From positions 1-38,214 of the forward strand of contig DASXUJ010000138.1 of NCBI GenBank assembly GCA_036504895.1: DNA of 38,214 nucleotides, in the 5' to 3' direction. This stretch comes from Syntrophorhabdaceae bacterium. GTDB lineage: Bacteria > Desulfobacterota > Syntrophorhabdia > Syntrophorhabdales > Syntrophorhabdaceae. The translations under genes were made by a program, and so were the position numbers. The notes below the pieces were generated by a model that made no database searches, was not told the DNA's origin, and worked only from the letters and a program-made list of their open reading frames with translations. Below, piece by piece: positions 26,480 to 34,888 of the stretch (positions within the stretch are counted from its first letter, which is position 1; the number at the start of each line of letters is the position of its first letter).

Positions 26480-27397
26480 TTATCTGGTCGTGAAAAGTCC
26501 TTCCGCAAAGTCTCTTGCCGTGAAAGGCACAAGATCGTCCATTGTTTCGCCCACTCCGACATAGCGTATGGGAAGTCCGAGGAGGTGGGCGATAGGCAGG
26601 ACGAATCCACCTTTTGCCGTGCCGTCCAGCTTCGTCACCACGATCCCGGTGAGACCTACGGCCTCGTGAAAGGTCTTCGCCTGGACTATCGTATTCTGGC
26701 CGTTCGTGGCATCGACCACGAGCAAAATCTCATGAGGCGCGCCCTCCACCTCTTTCGAGACGACCCTCTTTATCTTCTTCATCTCTTCCATGAGGTTCGC
26801 CTTCGTATGGAGCCGGCCTGCCGTGTCGAGAATGACAATATCGGCGCCCCGGGCCTTTGCCGCCTTAGTTGAATCGAAGGCGACCGCGGCGGGATCCGAG
26901 CCTTCCGCATGCTTGATCACATCTATCTTCAGACGGTCTGCCCATACTTCCAGTTGTTCGACCGCAGCGGCCCTGAAGGTATCGCACGCTCCGAGAAGTA
27001 CGGTCTTCCCCGATTTTTGGTATATATGGGCCAGTTTGGCTATGGTAGTCGTTTTGCCCACGCCGTTTACCCCGAGGGTGAGTATCACGAAAGGTTTATG
27101 CGATTCCGTGATGATCGGCTTCTCGATGGGCAAAAGAAATTGCCGCACCTCTTCTTTCATTACGGTCTCAATATCTTCGACCGTCTTTACAAAGCCTCTC
27201 TTCCATTTGTCCCTGAGGGCATCCATGAGCAGGTCGGTGGTCTCCACACCCGCGTCTGCGAGAACCAGGGCCTCTTCCATAGCCTCGAAAGAATCTTCAT
27301 CGACCGCCTTGCCCTTGACCGCCCACTCGATCCGGGTGCGGATCTGGTCTCTTGTCTTGGTGAGGCCGTTTTTTATTTTATCCAGGAAACTGACCAT
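26480..27397 (-). CDS. ftsY: Signal recognition particle receptor FtsY
   Basis: A 305-residue SRP-type GTPase that docks SRP-bound ribosomes at the membrane. It has the N domain (residues about 1-95) and G domain: P-loop LGVNGVGKTTT (108-118), DTFRAAAVEQL, DTAGRLHTKANLM, and TKLDGTAKGG. The acidic A domain of E. coli FtsY is absent, as in many bacteria. RBS AGGAG lies 12 bases from the ATG. No gene is seen in the 99 bases downstream or the 222 bases upstream. Confidence 0.96.
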   Translation of the reverse strand: MVSFLDKIKNGLTKTRDQIRTRIEWAVKGKAVDEDSFEAMEEALVLADAGVETTDLLMDALRDKWKRGFVKTVEDIETVMKEEVRQFLLPIEKPIITESHKPFVILTLGVNGVGKTTTIAKLAHIYQKSGKTVLLGACDTFRAAAVEQLEVWADRLKIDVIKHAEGSDPAAVAFDSTKAAKARGADIVILDTAGRLHTKANLMEEMKKIKRVVSKEVEGAPHEILLVVDATNGQNTIVQAKTFHEAVGLTGIVVTKLDGTAKGGFVLPIAHLLGLPIRYVGVGETMDDLVPFTARDFAEGLFTTR

Positions 27398-27444
27398 TGT
27401 TGTTCCCGCTCCTTTATTCTGATGATCTCCGTCTTGTCCGTAAC

Positions 27445-27474
27445 CGTATAATCAGCGCAAATAAACCTCTGCAA
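27445..27474 (-). promoter_or_regulatory. Possible ftsY promoter
   Basis: Minus-strand TTGCAG (27474-27469), an 18-base spacer and TATACG (27450-27445). Both boxes are weak, but the location, about 45 bases before ftsY, is suitable. Confidence 0.3.
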
Positions 27475-27619
27475 TCCGGAGTAGGGTGAAAGGGCGTGCC
27501 GCCTCAATCAGAGGCCGCTTTCCGCACATCGGGTCCATTGAGTCGACTCCTTCTCCTGCGTGTGAGAGAAGAAGAAAAATCAGGAGAAAAAGAGGGAGAG
27601 CGAAGGACGATCCGGCGGT

Positions 27620-27874
27620 TTAATCGGAGGGCGGTATGTACTCTTTCCCGCACACCTTGCAGAAACCCTGCTCGTTCACCACGCCTATGCACGCCTCATC
27701 GCTGCAGAGAATACGCGTCGAAAGGTCCGGTTCATCCTCCCGGTCTTTCTCGGGGGCGTCAGAGTCCAAAGCCTCTCCGCAGGCGTAGCAATACGAGCCG
27801 AGCTTCACGATGTTTTCTCCACAGTGGTTACACAGAACGGTCTCTATTTCACCTGCGCATTTTTCGCATATCAT
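27620..27874 (-). CDS. Small zinc-ribbon protein
   Basis: An 84-residue cysteine-rich protein that probably binds zinc. Cys pairs: CEKC, CNHC, CYAC, then a single Cys-x4-Cys (LCSDEAC) and CKVC near the end, giving at least two ribbons joined by an acidic linker (DAPEKDREDEPD). No DNA-binding or enzymatic domain is recognised. The ATG at 27874 is chosen because AAGG lies about 9 bases upstream; a GTG 9 bases earlier touches that motif. It lies between ftsY and a lipoprotein gene. Confidence 0.7.
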   Translation of the reverse strand: MICEKCAGEIETVLCNHCGENIVKLGSYCYACGEALDSDAPEKDREDEPDLSTRILCSDEACIGVVNEQGFCKVCGKEYIPPSD

Positions 27875-27896
27875 ATCTTTCACCTTTCCGGCGGAT

Positions 27897-28292
27897 TTAC
27901 CGCACCGCCCTTACGATCCGGACTACCTTGCCCTCGGTAAATTCGACGTACACCGTATCCGCATTGTCGGGCCAGATCTTCCATTTGGGTATATAGGTCC
28001 AGATTATCTGGTTGTCGGGAGTCTTGCTTACGATATTCGGCTCCCCGAATTTCTTTTTAACTTCATCCTCATTCTTATCTATGAGTGAACTGTCCAGGGC
28101 TACCCTGGCCTGCTTTTCTTTCGGGACCTCTTTTGCCTTTACGGTATCGGCGGATTTCGTCTCCTGTCCCGTCTTTTTTGCGCCGGCCGCAGGAATCTGA
28201 TCCTTTTTTGCCCCATTGAAAAAGGTACAGGAGAAGAGGAAGGTTGCGCAGAAAATGAAAACCCCTGCTTTAATAAGTCCCCTGCCTGACAA
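27897..28292 (-). CDS. BamE/SmpA-like lipoprotein (start uncertain)
   Basis: About 131 residues. With a TTG start at 28292 the protein begins with a 21-residue lipoprotein signal (SGRGLIKAGVFIFC...) and lipobox LFSC, so it would be lipid-anchored. A Lys/Ala/Pro-rich linker follows, then a C-terminal domain of about 60 residues (LIDKNEDEVKKKFGEP, IIWTYIP, VYVEFTEGKVVRI) that resembles the SmpA/OmlA/BamE fold found in outer-membrane assembly factors. An ATG at 28463 stays open in frame but would place 57 odd residues before the signal and has no ribosome binding site. The TTG start has only a weak GGAAA. Function is inferred from fold resemblance only. Confidence 0.6.
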   Translation of the reverse strand: MSGRGLIKAGVFIFCATFLFSCTFFNGAKKDQIPAAGAKKTGQETKSADTVKAKEVPKEKQARVALDSSLIDKNEDEVKKKFGEPNIVSKTPDNQIIWTYIPKWKIWPDNADTVYVEFTEGKVVRIVRAVR

Positions 28293-28294
28293 TG

Positions 28295-28329
28295 TTTTCC
28301 ACAATTTGTGTGGGAAACTTGTGTACAAG
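28295..28329. repeat. Inverted repeats before the lipoprotein gene
   Basis: Two adjoining imperfect palindromes: TTTCCACA...TGTGTGGGAAA (28296-28317) and CTTGT-GT-ACAAG (28318-28329). TTTTCCACA at 28295 is one base from a DnaA box (TTATCCACA). They may be a regulatory site or leader hairpins; a replication role is not supported by anything else here. Confidence 0.3.
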
Positions 28330-28494
28330 CTGTAGGAAGAGTTCCCTAAGCCATTGAAAATTCGTGCGATTTTCTTTCCTCTTTCACTACTTGAGTGACG
28401 AGAAAACACAATAATATCAATTGTTTGCCAAAAAGCAGGGACATAGGGAGAGTCTTTTTTCATGAAGTAAGATTATCATTTGCAATCGAATTTA

Positions 28495-29469
28495 TCAACG
28501 GGTTATGTAAAGGTATTTTCTTGATGCCTTATGAAGCCGTTCCATCATAGCCCTTCCCAGACCGCTTTCAGGTATTTTTTCCGCATAGATTACATCCACG
28601 TCTTCCCTGTCCAATTCGATGAGAAAAGAAAAAAAATTGGCGGCCGCCTCCCTGAGGTCTCCTTTAGGGGAGAGGGTCCTTATATGGCGAACCTCGGGGT
28701 TCCGGGAAAGCTCTTTGAAGGAAAGATAAGAAGATCTGGGGTTCTTTGCCTCTCCGATCGATTCCACAATCACCAGAGGCTTATGGGGTGCGTAATGGTA
28801 AGGGAGTTCTCCGGGAGATTCACACGAGCCGTCATTCTTCTTTTCCATGAGGGGACCCACGGCGCATGTAAGATCTTCGGCCGTGAGCGCCCCGTGCCGG
28901 TGTAGCCGCACGGAATCGGAGGGAAAGGAGACTATGGAGGATTCTATGCCGAAGGCGCTGTCCCCGCCGTCGAGGATGAGAAGGGGCGTATCCTTGAACA
29001 TGGCTGCCACATGGGCCGCCCGGGTGGGACTCATATATCCGAAAGGATTGGCGCTCGGGGCTGCGATAGGGCGGTCCAGGCGCCTGATGAGCTCAAGGGC
29101 TACGGGATGAGCGGGCATACGTATACCCACCGTAGGCAGTCCCGAGGTGACTATATCGGGTATGAGGTCATTCTTTTCCAATATGAGGGTAAGAGGTCCC
29201 GGCCAGAAGCGGCTCGCGAGCTCCGCGGCTTTGGGCGGAACGCTCCTTGCATACCTGCGAAGCCACTCTTTTTCTCCGATGTGAATAATCAGGGGGTCGA
29301 AATGGGGCCGCTTTTTGAGCTCGAAAATCCCTGCCACGGCCAGACTGTTGAGGGCGTCTGCGCCGAGTCCATACACGGTTTCCGTGGGGAAAGCAACGAG
29401 CTCCCCCCGTGTAAGCAAGTCCGCGGCCCGTTGGATCGATGCAGGGAGGTATCCGTCCAGAATTTCCAC
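28495..29469 (-). CDS. L-threonylcarbamoyladenylate synthase (Sua5/YrdC/TsaC family)
   Basis: A 324-residue enzyme that makes threonylcarbamoyl-AMP from threonine, bicarbonate and ATP for the t6A37 modification of ANN-decoding tRNAs. The YrdC domain (residues about 10-190) shows FPTETVYGLGADA, KKRPHFDPLIIHI, RFWPGPLTLIL and AAPSANPFGYMSPT. A linker with PYHYAPHKPL and a C-terminal Sua5 domain follow, so this is the long Sua5 type, not the short TsaC. The start is GTG at 29469, with GAGGA about 12 bases upstream. No partner gene is adjacent. Confidence 0.93.
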   Translation of the reverse strand: MEILDGYLPASIQRAADLLTRGELVAFPTETVYGLGADALNSLAVAGIFELKKRPHFDPLIIHIGEKEWLRRYARSVPPKAAELASRFWPGPLTLILEKNDLIPDIVTSGLPTVGIRMPAHPVALELIRRLDRPIAAPSANPFGYMSPTRAAHVAAMFKDTPLLILDGGDSAFGIESSIVSFPSDSVRLHRHGALTAEDLTCAVGPLMEKKNDGSCESPGELPYHYAPHKPLVIVESIGEAKNPRSSYLSFKELSRNPEVRHIRTLSPKGDLREAAANFFSFLIELDREDVDVIYAEKIPESGLGRAMMERLHKASRKYLYITR

Positions 29470-29670
29470 AGCATCATTGTATCCTCAAGTCCCGTGGTTA
29501 TCAACAGACAAATGGCCGACAGGTGACACGGTCCTGATTCTTCGTCAGACCGAATCTATTTATATAATCTGTTATTGAAGGGAAAGGCACGATTTTACTC
29601 TGTGGCAGAAAAGGCCCACCACTGCCCCGCTCACAGAAGGAAGGGCCGCGAAGGCGGGCAAAAGCCCGGA

Positions 29671-29871
29671 TCAGGCGTTTTTGCTTTTCTCTTGGTTCTC
29701 GTTTGTGGTCTTGGGCGTAATGTCTATCTCATCGGGCTCCTTGATCGATTTCTTGAAGCCCTTGATGCCCTTTCCTATGGCGCCTCCGATCTCCGGAAGC
29801 TTGCCTGCCCCGAAGATAAGAAGCACGATAACCATAATAATGATCAATTCAGGCATTCCAAGACCGAACAT
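29671..29871 (-). CDS. tatA: Twin-arginine translocase subunit TatA/TatE
   Basis: A 66-residue protein that forms the pore of the Tat pathway for folded proteins. N-terminal membrane helix (residues about 5-22), then [22 protein letters not shown], the hinge and amphipathic helix of the family, and a short charged tail. The ATG at 29871 has GGAGG 8 bases upstream; an in-frame upstream start would add residues before the conserved MFGLG and is rejected. tatC lies separately near 25.1-25.8 kb. Confidence 0.94.
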   Translation of the reverse strand: MFGLGMPELIIIMVIVLLIFGAGKLPEIGGAIGKGIKGFKKSIKEPDEIDITPKTTNENQEKSKNA

Positions 29872-30023
29872 AGGCGATCCTCCCTGAGAGAAAGATATCA
29901 TCGCCGGCCCGAATAGTCAATGAGGCTTCGGGTGTGCGGTTTTGAATCGGTTAAAATGAGATCGGCTGCCCCTTCGGCAAAGGCGGAGAGAGGCCATATT
30001 GTGAAAATATTAACATAATTTTA

Positions 30024-30052
30024 TTGACAACATCTCATGGGGTGTTTAAAAT
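30024..30052 (+). promoter_or_regulatory. Sigma70-type promoter of acs
   Basis: Perfect TTGACA (30024-30029), 17 bases, TAAAAT (30047-30052). Transcription would begin near 30059, giving an untranslated leader of about 100 bases before the acs ATG. Confidence 0.75.
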
Positions 30053-30127
30053 TTAGCATCCAAGCAAAAGTTGTGCAGCAGGGGATTGCTCTCAATCGGC
30101 GTCCCGGCAAAAGCGGTATCGCGTTTA

Positions 30128-30148
30128 GTGTAATATCCAATATCACAC
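30128..30148 (+). repeat. Inverted repeat abutting the acs ribosome binding site
   Basis: GTGTAATAT-CCA-ATATCACAC, arms matching at 8 of 9 positions, directly followed by the Shine-Dalgarno AGGAGG (30149-30154). It could act as an operator or as a leader hairpin that tunes translation or mRNA stability. Confidence 0.5.
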
Positions 30149-30159
30149 AGGAGGGTTAT

Positions 30160-32136
30160 ATGGCAGAAGAAGGTAAGTTTTATCCACCAAAAGAATTTGT
30201 TGATCAGGCATATGTAAGCAGCCGGGAGCAGTATGAGAAGATGTGGAAGCAGTCTCTTCAGGACCCCGACACCTTTTGGGGTGAGATCGCATCGGAGCTT
30301 TACTGGGACAAAAAATGGCTGAAGATCAACAGGGAAGACTTCAACAAGGGCGAAGTGGAATGGTTCATCGGCGGCAAGACAAACATCTCCTATAACTGCC
30401 TTGACGCTCAGATCAAAAAAGGAAAGGGCGACAAAACCGCCATTATCTTTCAGGGCGAGCCGGATGAAGACGTAGTAAAGCTCACCTACAAGCAAATGCT
30501 GACGGAAGTATCGAAGTTCGCAAACGTGCTGAAGAAAAAGGGCGTAAGGAAAGGCGACAGGATTGCCATTTACCTTCCCATGATCTATCAGCTTCCCATC
30601 GCCATGCTCGCATGTGCCAGGATCGGCGCCATCCATACAATCGTCTTCGGCGGTTTCTCGGCTGAGGCCCTCAGGGACAGGATCCTTGACGCCGGCGCAA
30701 AACTGCTTATCACCGCGAACGGCTACTGGCGTTCAGGCAAACATGTAAGCTCCAAGGCAAACGCCGACATCGCGTGCGACCTCTGTGCAAAAGAAGGCCA
30801 CACCGTCGATAAGGTAATCGTGGTAAAGAGACTGGCCGGCTTCGACGTTCCCATGAAGGCAGGAAGAGATACCTTCTTCGAGGACGAGCTGGCAGCCTCC
30901 GATATCAGCGACCAGTGTCCCGCGGAAATGATGGATGCGGAAGACCCGTTATTCATCCTCTATACTTCCGGCTCCACGGGAAAACCGAAAGGCGTGCTCC
31001 ATACCACGGGCGGGTATATGGTATATACCTACGCCACATTCAAATACATCTTCGACTACAAAGATAAAGACATATTCTTCTGTACGGCAGACATCGGCTG
31101 GGTGACGGGCCATTCATACATCGTATACGGACCTCTCTGCAATGGCGCAACCTCGATCGTCTTCGAGTCGGTGCCTACATTCCCGAATCCGGACCGGTTC
31201 TGGCAGATCGTCGAGAAGTTCAAAGTCACGAGCTTCTACACCGCCCCCACCGCAATCAGGGCATTGATGAAAGACGGCGAGAAGTGGCCCATGGGTAGAG
31301 ACCTGTCCTCCCTGAGAGTCCTTGGCTCAGTGGGTGAACCGATCGGTCCCGAAGCATGGCTCTGGTACCACAAGTATGTAGGAAGAGAGAAATGCCCCAT
31401 CGTCGATACGTGGTGGCAGACAGAGACAGGCGGCATCCTGATCACGGGCCTTCCCGGCGCATGGCCGCAGAAGCCGGGTTCGGCATCCCTGCCGTTCTTT
31501 GGCGTCGAAGCCCGTTGCTTGCAGTCAAGGTCGTCCGGTGATCTGCCTGCAGTAGACGCGCCCGTGAACGAACAGGGCGAGCTTTGCATCGGCCGGTCCT
31601 GGCCCGGCATGATGAGAGGCGTGTTTGGCGAGCCGGAAAGATTTTTCAATACCTATTTCGTACAGCAGCCCGGGTTCTACTTCTCCGGCGACGGCGCAAG
31701 AAAAGACGAAGACGGCTATTTCTGGCTGATGGGCCGTATCGACGACGTCGTAAACGTATCCGGCCACAGAATGGGTACGGCAGAGGTTGAGGCTGCACTT
31801 AACGGCCTGGCCTCAGCGGTTGCCGAGTCAGCTGTCGTCGGCTTCCCGCACGACATAAAGGGCGAAGACCTTTATGCATATATCATTCTGAAGACGGGCG
31901 TGGAAGGAACGGATGCCCTGAAGAAAGAGCTTGTAGCTCACGTGAGAAAAGAGATCGGTCCTATCGCGTCCCCCGGCAAGATTCAGTTCGTATCAGGCTT
32001 GCCCAAGACGAGATCAGGTAAGATCATGAGAAGGATCCTGAGAAAGGTCGCAGCCGGCGCAATAGACGAGCTCGGCGATACCACGACTCTTGCCGATCCG
32101 TCAGTCGTTGATGAGATCGTGAAGGGAAGGCAGTAA
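30160..32136 (+). CDS. acs: Acetyl-CoA synthetase (AMP-forming)
   Basis: A 658-residue adenylate-forming enzyme that converts acetate, ATP and CoA to acetyl-CoA, AMP and pyrophosphate. Family marks: the ATP loop YTSGSTGKPKGVLHTTGGY near residue 270, TWWQTETGG with the Trp that limits the acyl pocket to acetate, the hinge region SGDGARKDEDGY, GRIDDVVNVSGHRMGTAE, and the acetylatable Lys621 in SGKIMRR. A long in-frame stretch upstream is untranslated leader; the ATG at 30160 has AGGAGG 5 bases before it and the family N-terminus. Monocistronic, with its own promoter and terminator. Propionyl-CoA synthetase is a less likely alternative. Confidence 0.95.
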   Translation: MAEEGKFYPPKEFVDQAYVSSREQYEKMWKQSLQDPDTFWGEIASELYWDKKWLKINREDFNKGEVEWFIGGKTNISYNCLDAQIKKGKGDKTAIIFQGEPDEDVVKLTYKQMLTEVSKFANVLKKKGVRKGDRIAIYLPMIYQLPIAMLACARIGAIHTIVFGGFSAEALRDRILDAGAKLLITANGYWRSGKHVSSKANADIACDLCAKEGHTVDKVIVVKRLAGFDVPMKAGRDTFFEDELAASDISDQCPAEMMDAEDPLFILYTSGSTGKPKGVLHTTGGYMVYTYATFKYIFDYKDKDIFFCTADIGWVTGHSYIVYGPLCNGATSIVFESVPTFPNPDRFWQIVEKFKVTSFYTAPTAIRALMKDGEKWPMGRDLSSLRVLGSVGEPIGPEAWLWYHKYVGREKCPIVDTWWQTETGGILITGLPGAWPQKPGSASLPFFGVEARCLQSRSSGDLPAVDAPVNEQGELCIGRSWPGMMRGVFGEPERFFNTYFVQQPGFYFSGDGARKDEDGYFWLMGRIDDVVNVSGHRMGTAEVEAALNGLASAVAESAVVGFPHDIKGEDLYAYIILKTGVEGTDALKKELVAHVRKEIGPIASPGKIQFVSGLPKTRSGKIMRRILRKVAAGAIDELGDTTTLADPSVVDEIVKGRQ

Positions 32137-32155
32137 GAGAAGCGCGTAATCATGA

Positions 32156-32186
32156 GGCCCCGGGGACACCCCCCGGGGCCTTTTTT
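32156..32186 (+). terminator. Rho-independent terminator of acs
   Basis: A 10-bp perfect GC stem (GGCCCCGGGG/CCCCGGGGCC) with a 5-base loop, followed by six T, 19 bases after the acs stop. Confidence 0.95.
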
Positions 32187-32243
32187 CTCAATTGACCGTG
32201 CCTGTCGCTCGCCGGGAGGCCCGGAACCTGGACCGGTGATTCT

Positions 32244-33179
32244 GTGCTTAATTCTACGAAAGATTTTCACCAACACAAGCTGAATACCCTGGGATGGGAG
32301 CTTACCGTGTGCAATGCCCTTCATCAGGACGGCACTGGGATCAGAAAGATCCTCAAGAAAGACGCGTCCTTCGGATACTTCCTCTTCGATCACCTGTGCG
32401 GCTTTTGCGATATGGACCGGGTAAGGAATATACTCGAGATCGGTGGGGGCTATGGATACCTTATGAGGGATTTCCTCGACCGGAATCCCTCCCTTGAGCC
32501 CGTGATGCTCGATATTTCGCCGGTCCTCCTCGAAAAACAACGGGAAACTTTGAAAGGTAGACGGGTTTTTTTTAGAGAAGAGGATTTCCTGGAGACAGAC
32601 GTCTCGACCCTGCGGCACTTCGATGTGGCAATCATGAATGAAAACCTGGGTGATTTTCCTACGCTGGTAGACATTGGAAAAGAACCGCTTCAGGTCGGTT
32701 TCGACCACTCCGATCCCACTATAAGGAAAGCTGCCGGGTTTATAAAAAAATATGGGCTGGAATTGCCGGAAGGGGACCTGTGCAATGTCAACATAGGGGC
32801 CCTTGAAGCCGTGGAGAAGCTTTGTGTCTCCGGAATGGACCTCATTTACACGGGCGAGCACAGTTGCGAGGCAAGCCCTCCACCCGCCCTGAGATCCCAT
32901 TTTGATATGAAACCGTCATATAACCCGGAAAGAATCTCCCTCATGGGCCATGATGAGTATTCGATCAGGTTTTCCCACCTCGAACAGGTGGCCCGCTCAT
33001 TCGGTTACGAATGCACCCGCGGACCCTTCGCCGATTTTATACCCTTAAGGGAGACTGACGAAGGACTGCGTTCCATCCTCGCGTCGAGAGGACGGTATAG
33101 TGACGAGGGCGAGATGGTATACCAGTTTGTGGAAGACCTCTATAAATATGAATATCTGATTCTGAAGCGGACCATTTAA
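32244..33179 (+). CDS. Class I SAM-dependent methyltransferase, family not recognised
   Basis: A 311-residue protein. Motif I ILEIGGGYGYLMRDFL (about residues 63-78) is a clear SAM-binding loop, followed by VMLDISP, the acidic residue that usually holds the ribose. A later NENLGDFPTL stretch is at the motif IV position and recalls the NE..D motif of MidA/NDUFAF7-type enzymes, but the match is too thin to name it. The C-terminal half has no recognised domain. Start is GTG at 32244 with only weak upstream GG motifs, so translation may start elsewhere. It follows the acs terminator and has no evident partner; the substrate is unknown. Confidence 0.7.
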   Translation: MLNSTKDFHQHKLNTLGWELTVCNALHQDGTGIRKILKKDASFGYFLFDHLCGFCDMDRVRNILEIGGGYGYLMRDFLDRNPSLEPVMLDISPVLLEKQRETLKGRRVFFREEDFLETDVSTLRHFDVAIMNENLGDFPTLVDIGKEPLQVGFDHSDPTIRKAAGFIKKYGLELPEGDLCNVNIGALEAVEKLCVSGMDLIYTGEHSCEASPPPALRSHFDMKPSYNPERISLMGHDEYSIRFSHLEQVARSFGYECTRGPFADFIPLRETDEGLRSILASRGRYSDEGEMVYQFVEDLYKYEYLILKRTI

Positions 33180-33320
33180 AAAGTATGGCCTGGAACAGGC
33201 CGGCAAGGCAATGAATGGGCCTCACGTCTCCTTCTCCACGAGCACGCGCTCTGAGCCACTCCTCTTTCCCGCGAATGGTAGTCGGTGACGGGGGCAAATG
33301 TTTTGTTCATAAGGTGAATT

Positions 33321-33352
33321 AAAAAGGCAGCCCTTTGAGGGCTGCCTTTTTT
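33321..33352. terminator. Bidirectional terminator
   Basis: A hairpin AAAAAGGCAGCCC-TTTGA-GGGCTGCCTTTTTT with a perfect stem and T/A tracts on both sides. It can end the methyltransferase transcript on the plus strand and the convergent MFS transcript on the minus strand. The rest of 33180-33320 holds nothing recognisable. Confidence 0.92.
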
Positions 33353-33372
33353 GAGTGCGGGTGAGGTGGAGA

Positions 33373-34605
33373 TTAGTCTTTTTTCGGCGGTTTCAGCATA
33401 ACAAAGGCGATTATGATGCCGACGATTGCCAGGATGGCGGTGGGATAGAAGGCTTTGAGATAGCTTCCGAAAGTATCCTTGGCCATTCCCGAGATGATGC
33501 CCCCTATGATCGCGCCGAGTCCGTAGGCGCTGAAGACCACGCCGTATTTCTGGGCGTACCCTTCAAGACCGAAGAAGGCCGCGGTAGCCGCGGGGCCAAT
33601 GGCGAGCCAGCCGCCGAGGACCAGCCAGAACCCGCAGAAGGCCACCGCGTAGAGAGTGGTGCTGCCCTTGTCCGCTCCGAGCATCATGAAAGATGCCGCT
33701 AATATAATGATGAAAGAGAGGATCGCGGCATACCGGGGTGTAATCTTATCCGTGAGGGCGCCAAAGATAGGGCGTCCTATGCCGTTGAAAACTGCAAAAA
33801 TAGAAACGAGGAAGGCAGCCATGCCCGCATCGAGTCCGATCACTTCTCTCCCCACGGAGGCGCTGATGCCGATGGCCATAAGGCCGGCAGTGGTTCCGCA
33901 GGTATAGCAGAGCCAAAGACCATAGAAGCTGCTATTCTTGAACATATCGCTGATGGCAAGGGATTTTGCAAGGGCCGCGCCCTTGGGGGGCGTCCAGCCT
34001 GCGGGGATCCACCCCGGTGCCGGGAATCTCATGGGCATGGCGAGAATGACGGTGACGATGAGAAAGGCGACGCCCATGAGGCCAAAGGTATTGAGCGGTC
34101 CATAGGAGCCGATAAGTGTCTTGGCAAGGGGTGCGGTCACGAACGCTGAGGCCCCGAATCCGAGAAGGGACAGCCCCACGGCGAGGCCTTTCTTATCAGG
34201 GAACCAACGAGTCGCTACCGACACCGGGCCGCCGTATACTATGCCTACTCCGGCACCGCCGATGATACTATAGGTTACGATCACCATATATATACTTGAT
34301 GCAAAAGTGGTGAGAATCCATCCCACGCCGACGATGATGCCGCCCAGCATCATGACTTTGCGAGGTCCGTATTTATCGATGAATCTCCCGGCAAAAAAGG
34401 TAAATAGTGCAAATATTGCGATAAATACCATAAAAGGCAGGTTGCCCTGGGTCGCACTGATATTGAAGAGCTCCTCAAGAGGCTTCTTAAAGACACTGTA
34501 CGCGTAAACCGCCCCCAGACACATGTTGATGACCATGTTAAGGATGACGAAAATCCATCTCCCTCCATTTGCCGACATTCCGAATACTTTCGCCGCTTCA
34601 CTCAT
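33373..34605 (-). CDS. MFS transporter, oxalate/formate antiporter (OxlT)-like
   Basis: A 410-residue major facilitator with about 12 hydrophobic segments. The N-terminal GAVYAYSVFKKPLEELF, AGRFIDKYGPRKVMMLGG (the MFS loop 2-3 motif) and VYGGPVSVATRWFPDKKGLAVGL are typical of the OxlT branch, which exchanges organic anions such as oxalate and formate. The substrate cannot be fixed from sequence; formate or another monocarboxylate exchange would suit an anaerobe. The ATG has GGAGGAGG upstream. Its own minus-strand promoter and the shared terminator make it a single-gene unit. Confidence 0.87.
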   Translation of the reverse strand: MSEAAKVFGMSANGGRWIFVILNMVINMCLGAVYAYSVFKKPLEELFNISATQGNLPFMVFIAIFALFTFFAGRFIDKYGPRKVMMLGGIIVGVGWILTTFASSIYMVIVTYSIIGGAGVGIVYGGPVSVATRWFPDKKGLAVGLSLLGFGASAFVTAPLAKTLIGSYGPLNTFGLMGVAFLIVTVILAMPMRFPAPGWIPAGWTPPKGAALAKSLAISDMFKNSSFYGLWLCYTCGTTAGLMAIGISASVGREVIGLDAGMAAFLVSIFAVFNGIGRPIFGALTDKITPRYAAILSFIIILAASFMMLGADKGSTTLYAVAFCGFWLVLGGWLAIGPAATAAFFGLEGYAQKYGVVFSAYGLGAIIGGIISGMAKDTFGSYLKAFYPTAILAIVGIIIAFVMLKPPKKD

Positions 34606-34689
34606 AACGATATTCCTCCTCCCCTATTGATTAGTTCTTTCGACCGACCTTGCCCGGCCACACTTGAAATAAACGATTTGAGTGCAAAG

Positions 34690-34716
34690 TTAGTATACAA
34701 TGGAAGAAATTGTCAA
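34690..34716 (-). promoter_or_regulatory. Probable promoter of the OxlT-like gene
   Basis: Minus-strand perfect TTGACA (34716-34711) followed by TACTAA (34695-34690) at 15 bases, with an overlapping TATACT at 13 bases. Spacing is short in both cases, so activity is uncertain. Confidence 0.4.
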
Positions 34717-34859
34717 GATTTTTGTAAAGAAGAGAAGAATAATTTTCAGATCCTCTCGAAATACAGGTATCACCCAGGAGGAGCGCGGTGCCGGCGGGCG
34801 GGATGGAGGCGGACTGGTGACAAAAAAAGAGGAAAGTGCCCCCGAAGTATCTATTTGTC

Positions 34860-34888
34860 TTGTAACTACTCGTGAGCTATGGTATAAA
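34860..34888 (+). promoter_or_regulatory. Upstream promoter in the str operon leader region
   Basis: TTGTAA (34860-34865), 17 bases, TATAAA (34883-34888). It could drive a long leader into rpsL or a separate small RNA of about 150 bases starting near 34895. The gene-free stretch 34717-35080 otherwise shows no convincing coding sequence. Confidence 0.4.

Noticed and set aside
28295-28303. DnaA-box-like TTTTCCACA as part of an origin
   Set aside because: A single near match without a cluster, AT-rich unwinding region or dnaA/dnaN neighbours does not support an origin.
29653-29668. Hairpin CGGGC-AAAA-GCCCG after tatA
   Set aside because: The stem is only about 5 bp and no uridine tract follows on the minus strand, so I do not call a terminator.
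30037-30159. N-terminal extension of acetyl-CoA synthetase by 41 residues
   Set aside because: It would start inside the promoter region; the ATG at 30160 has a perfect AGGAGG and gives the usual N-terminus.
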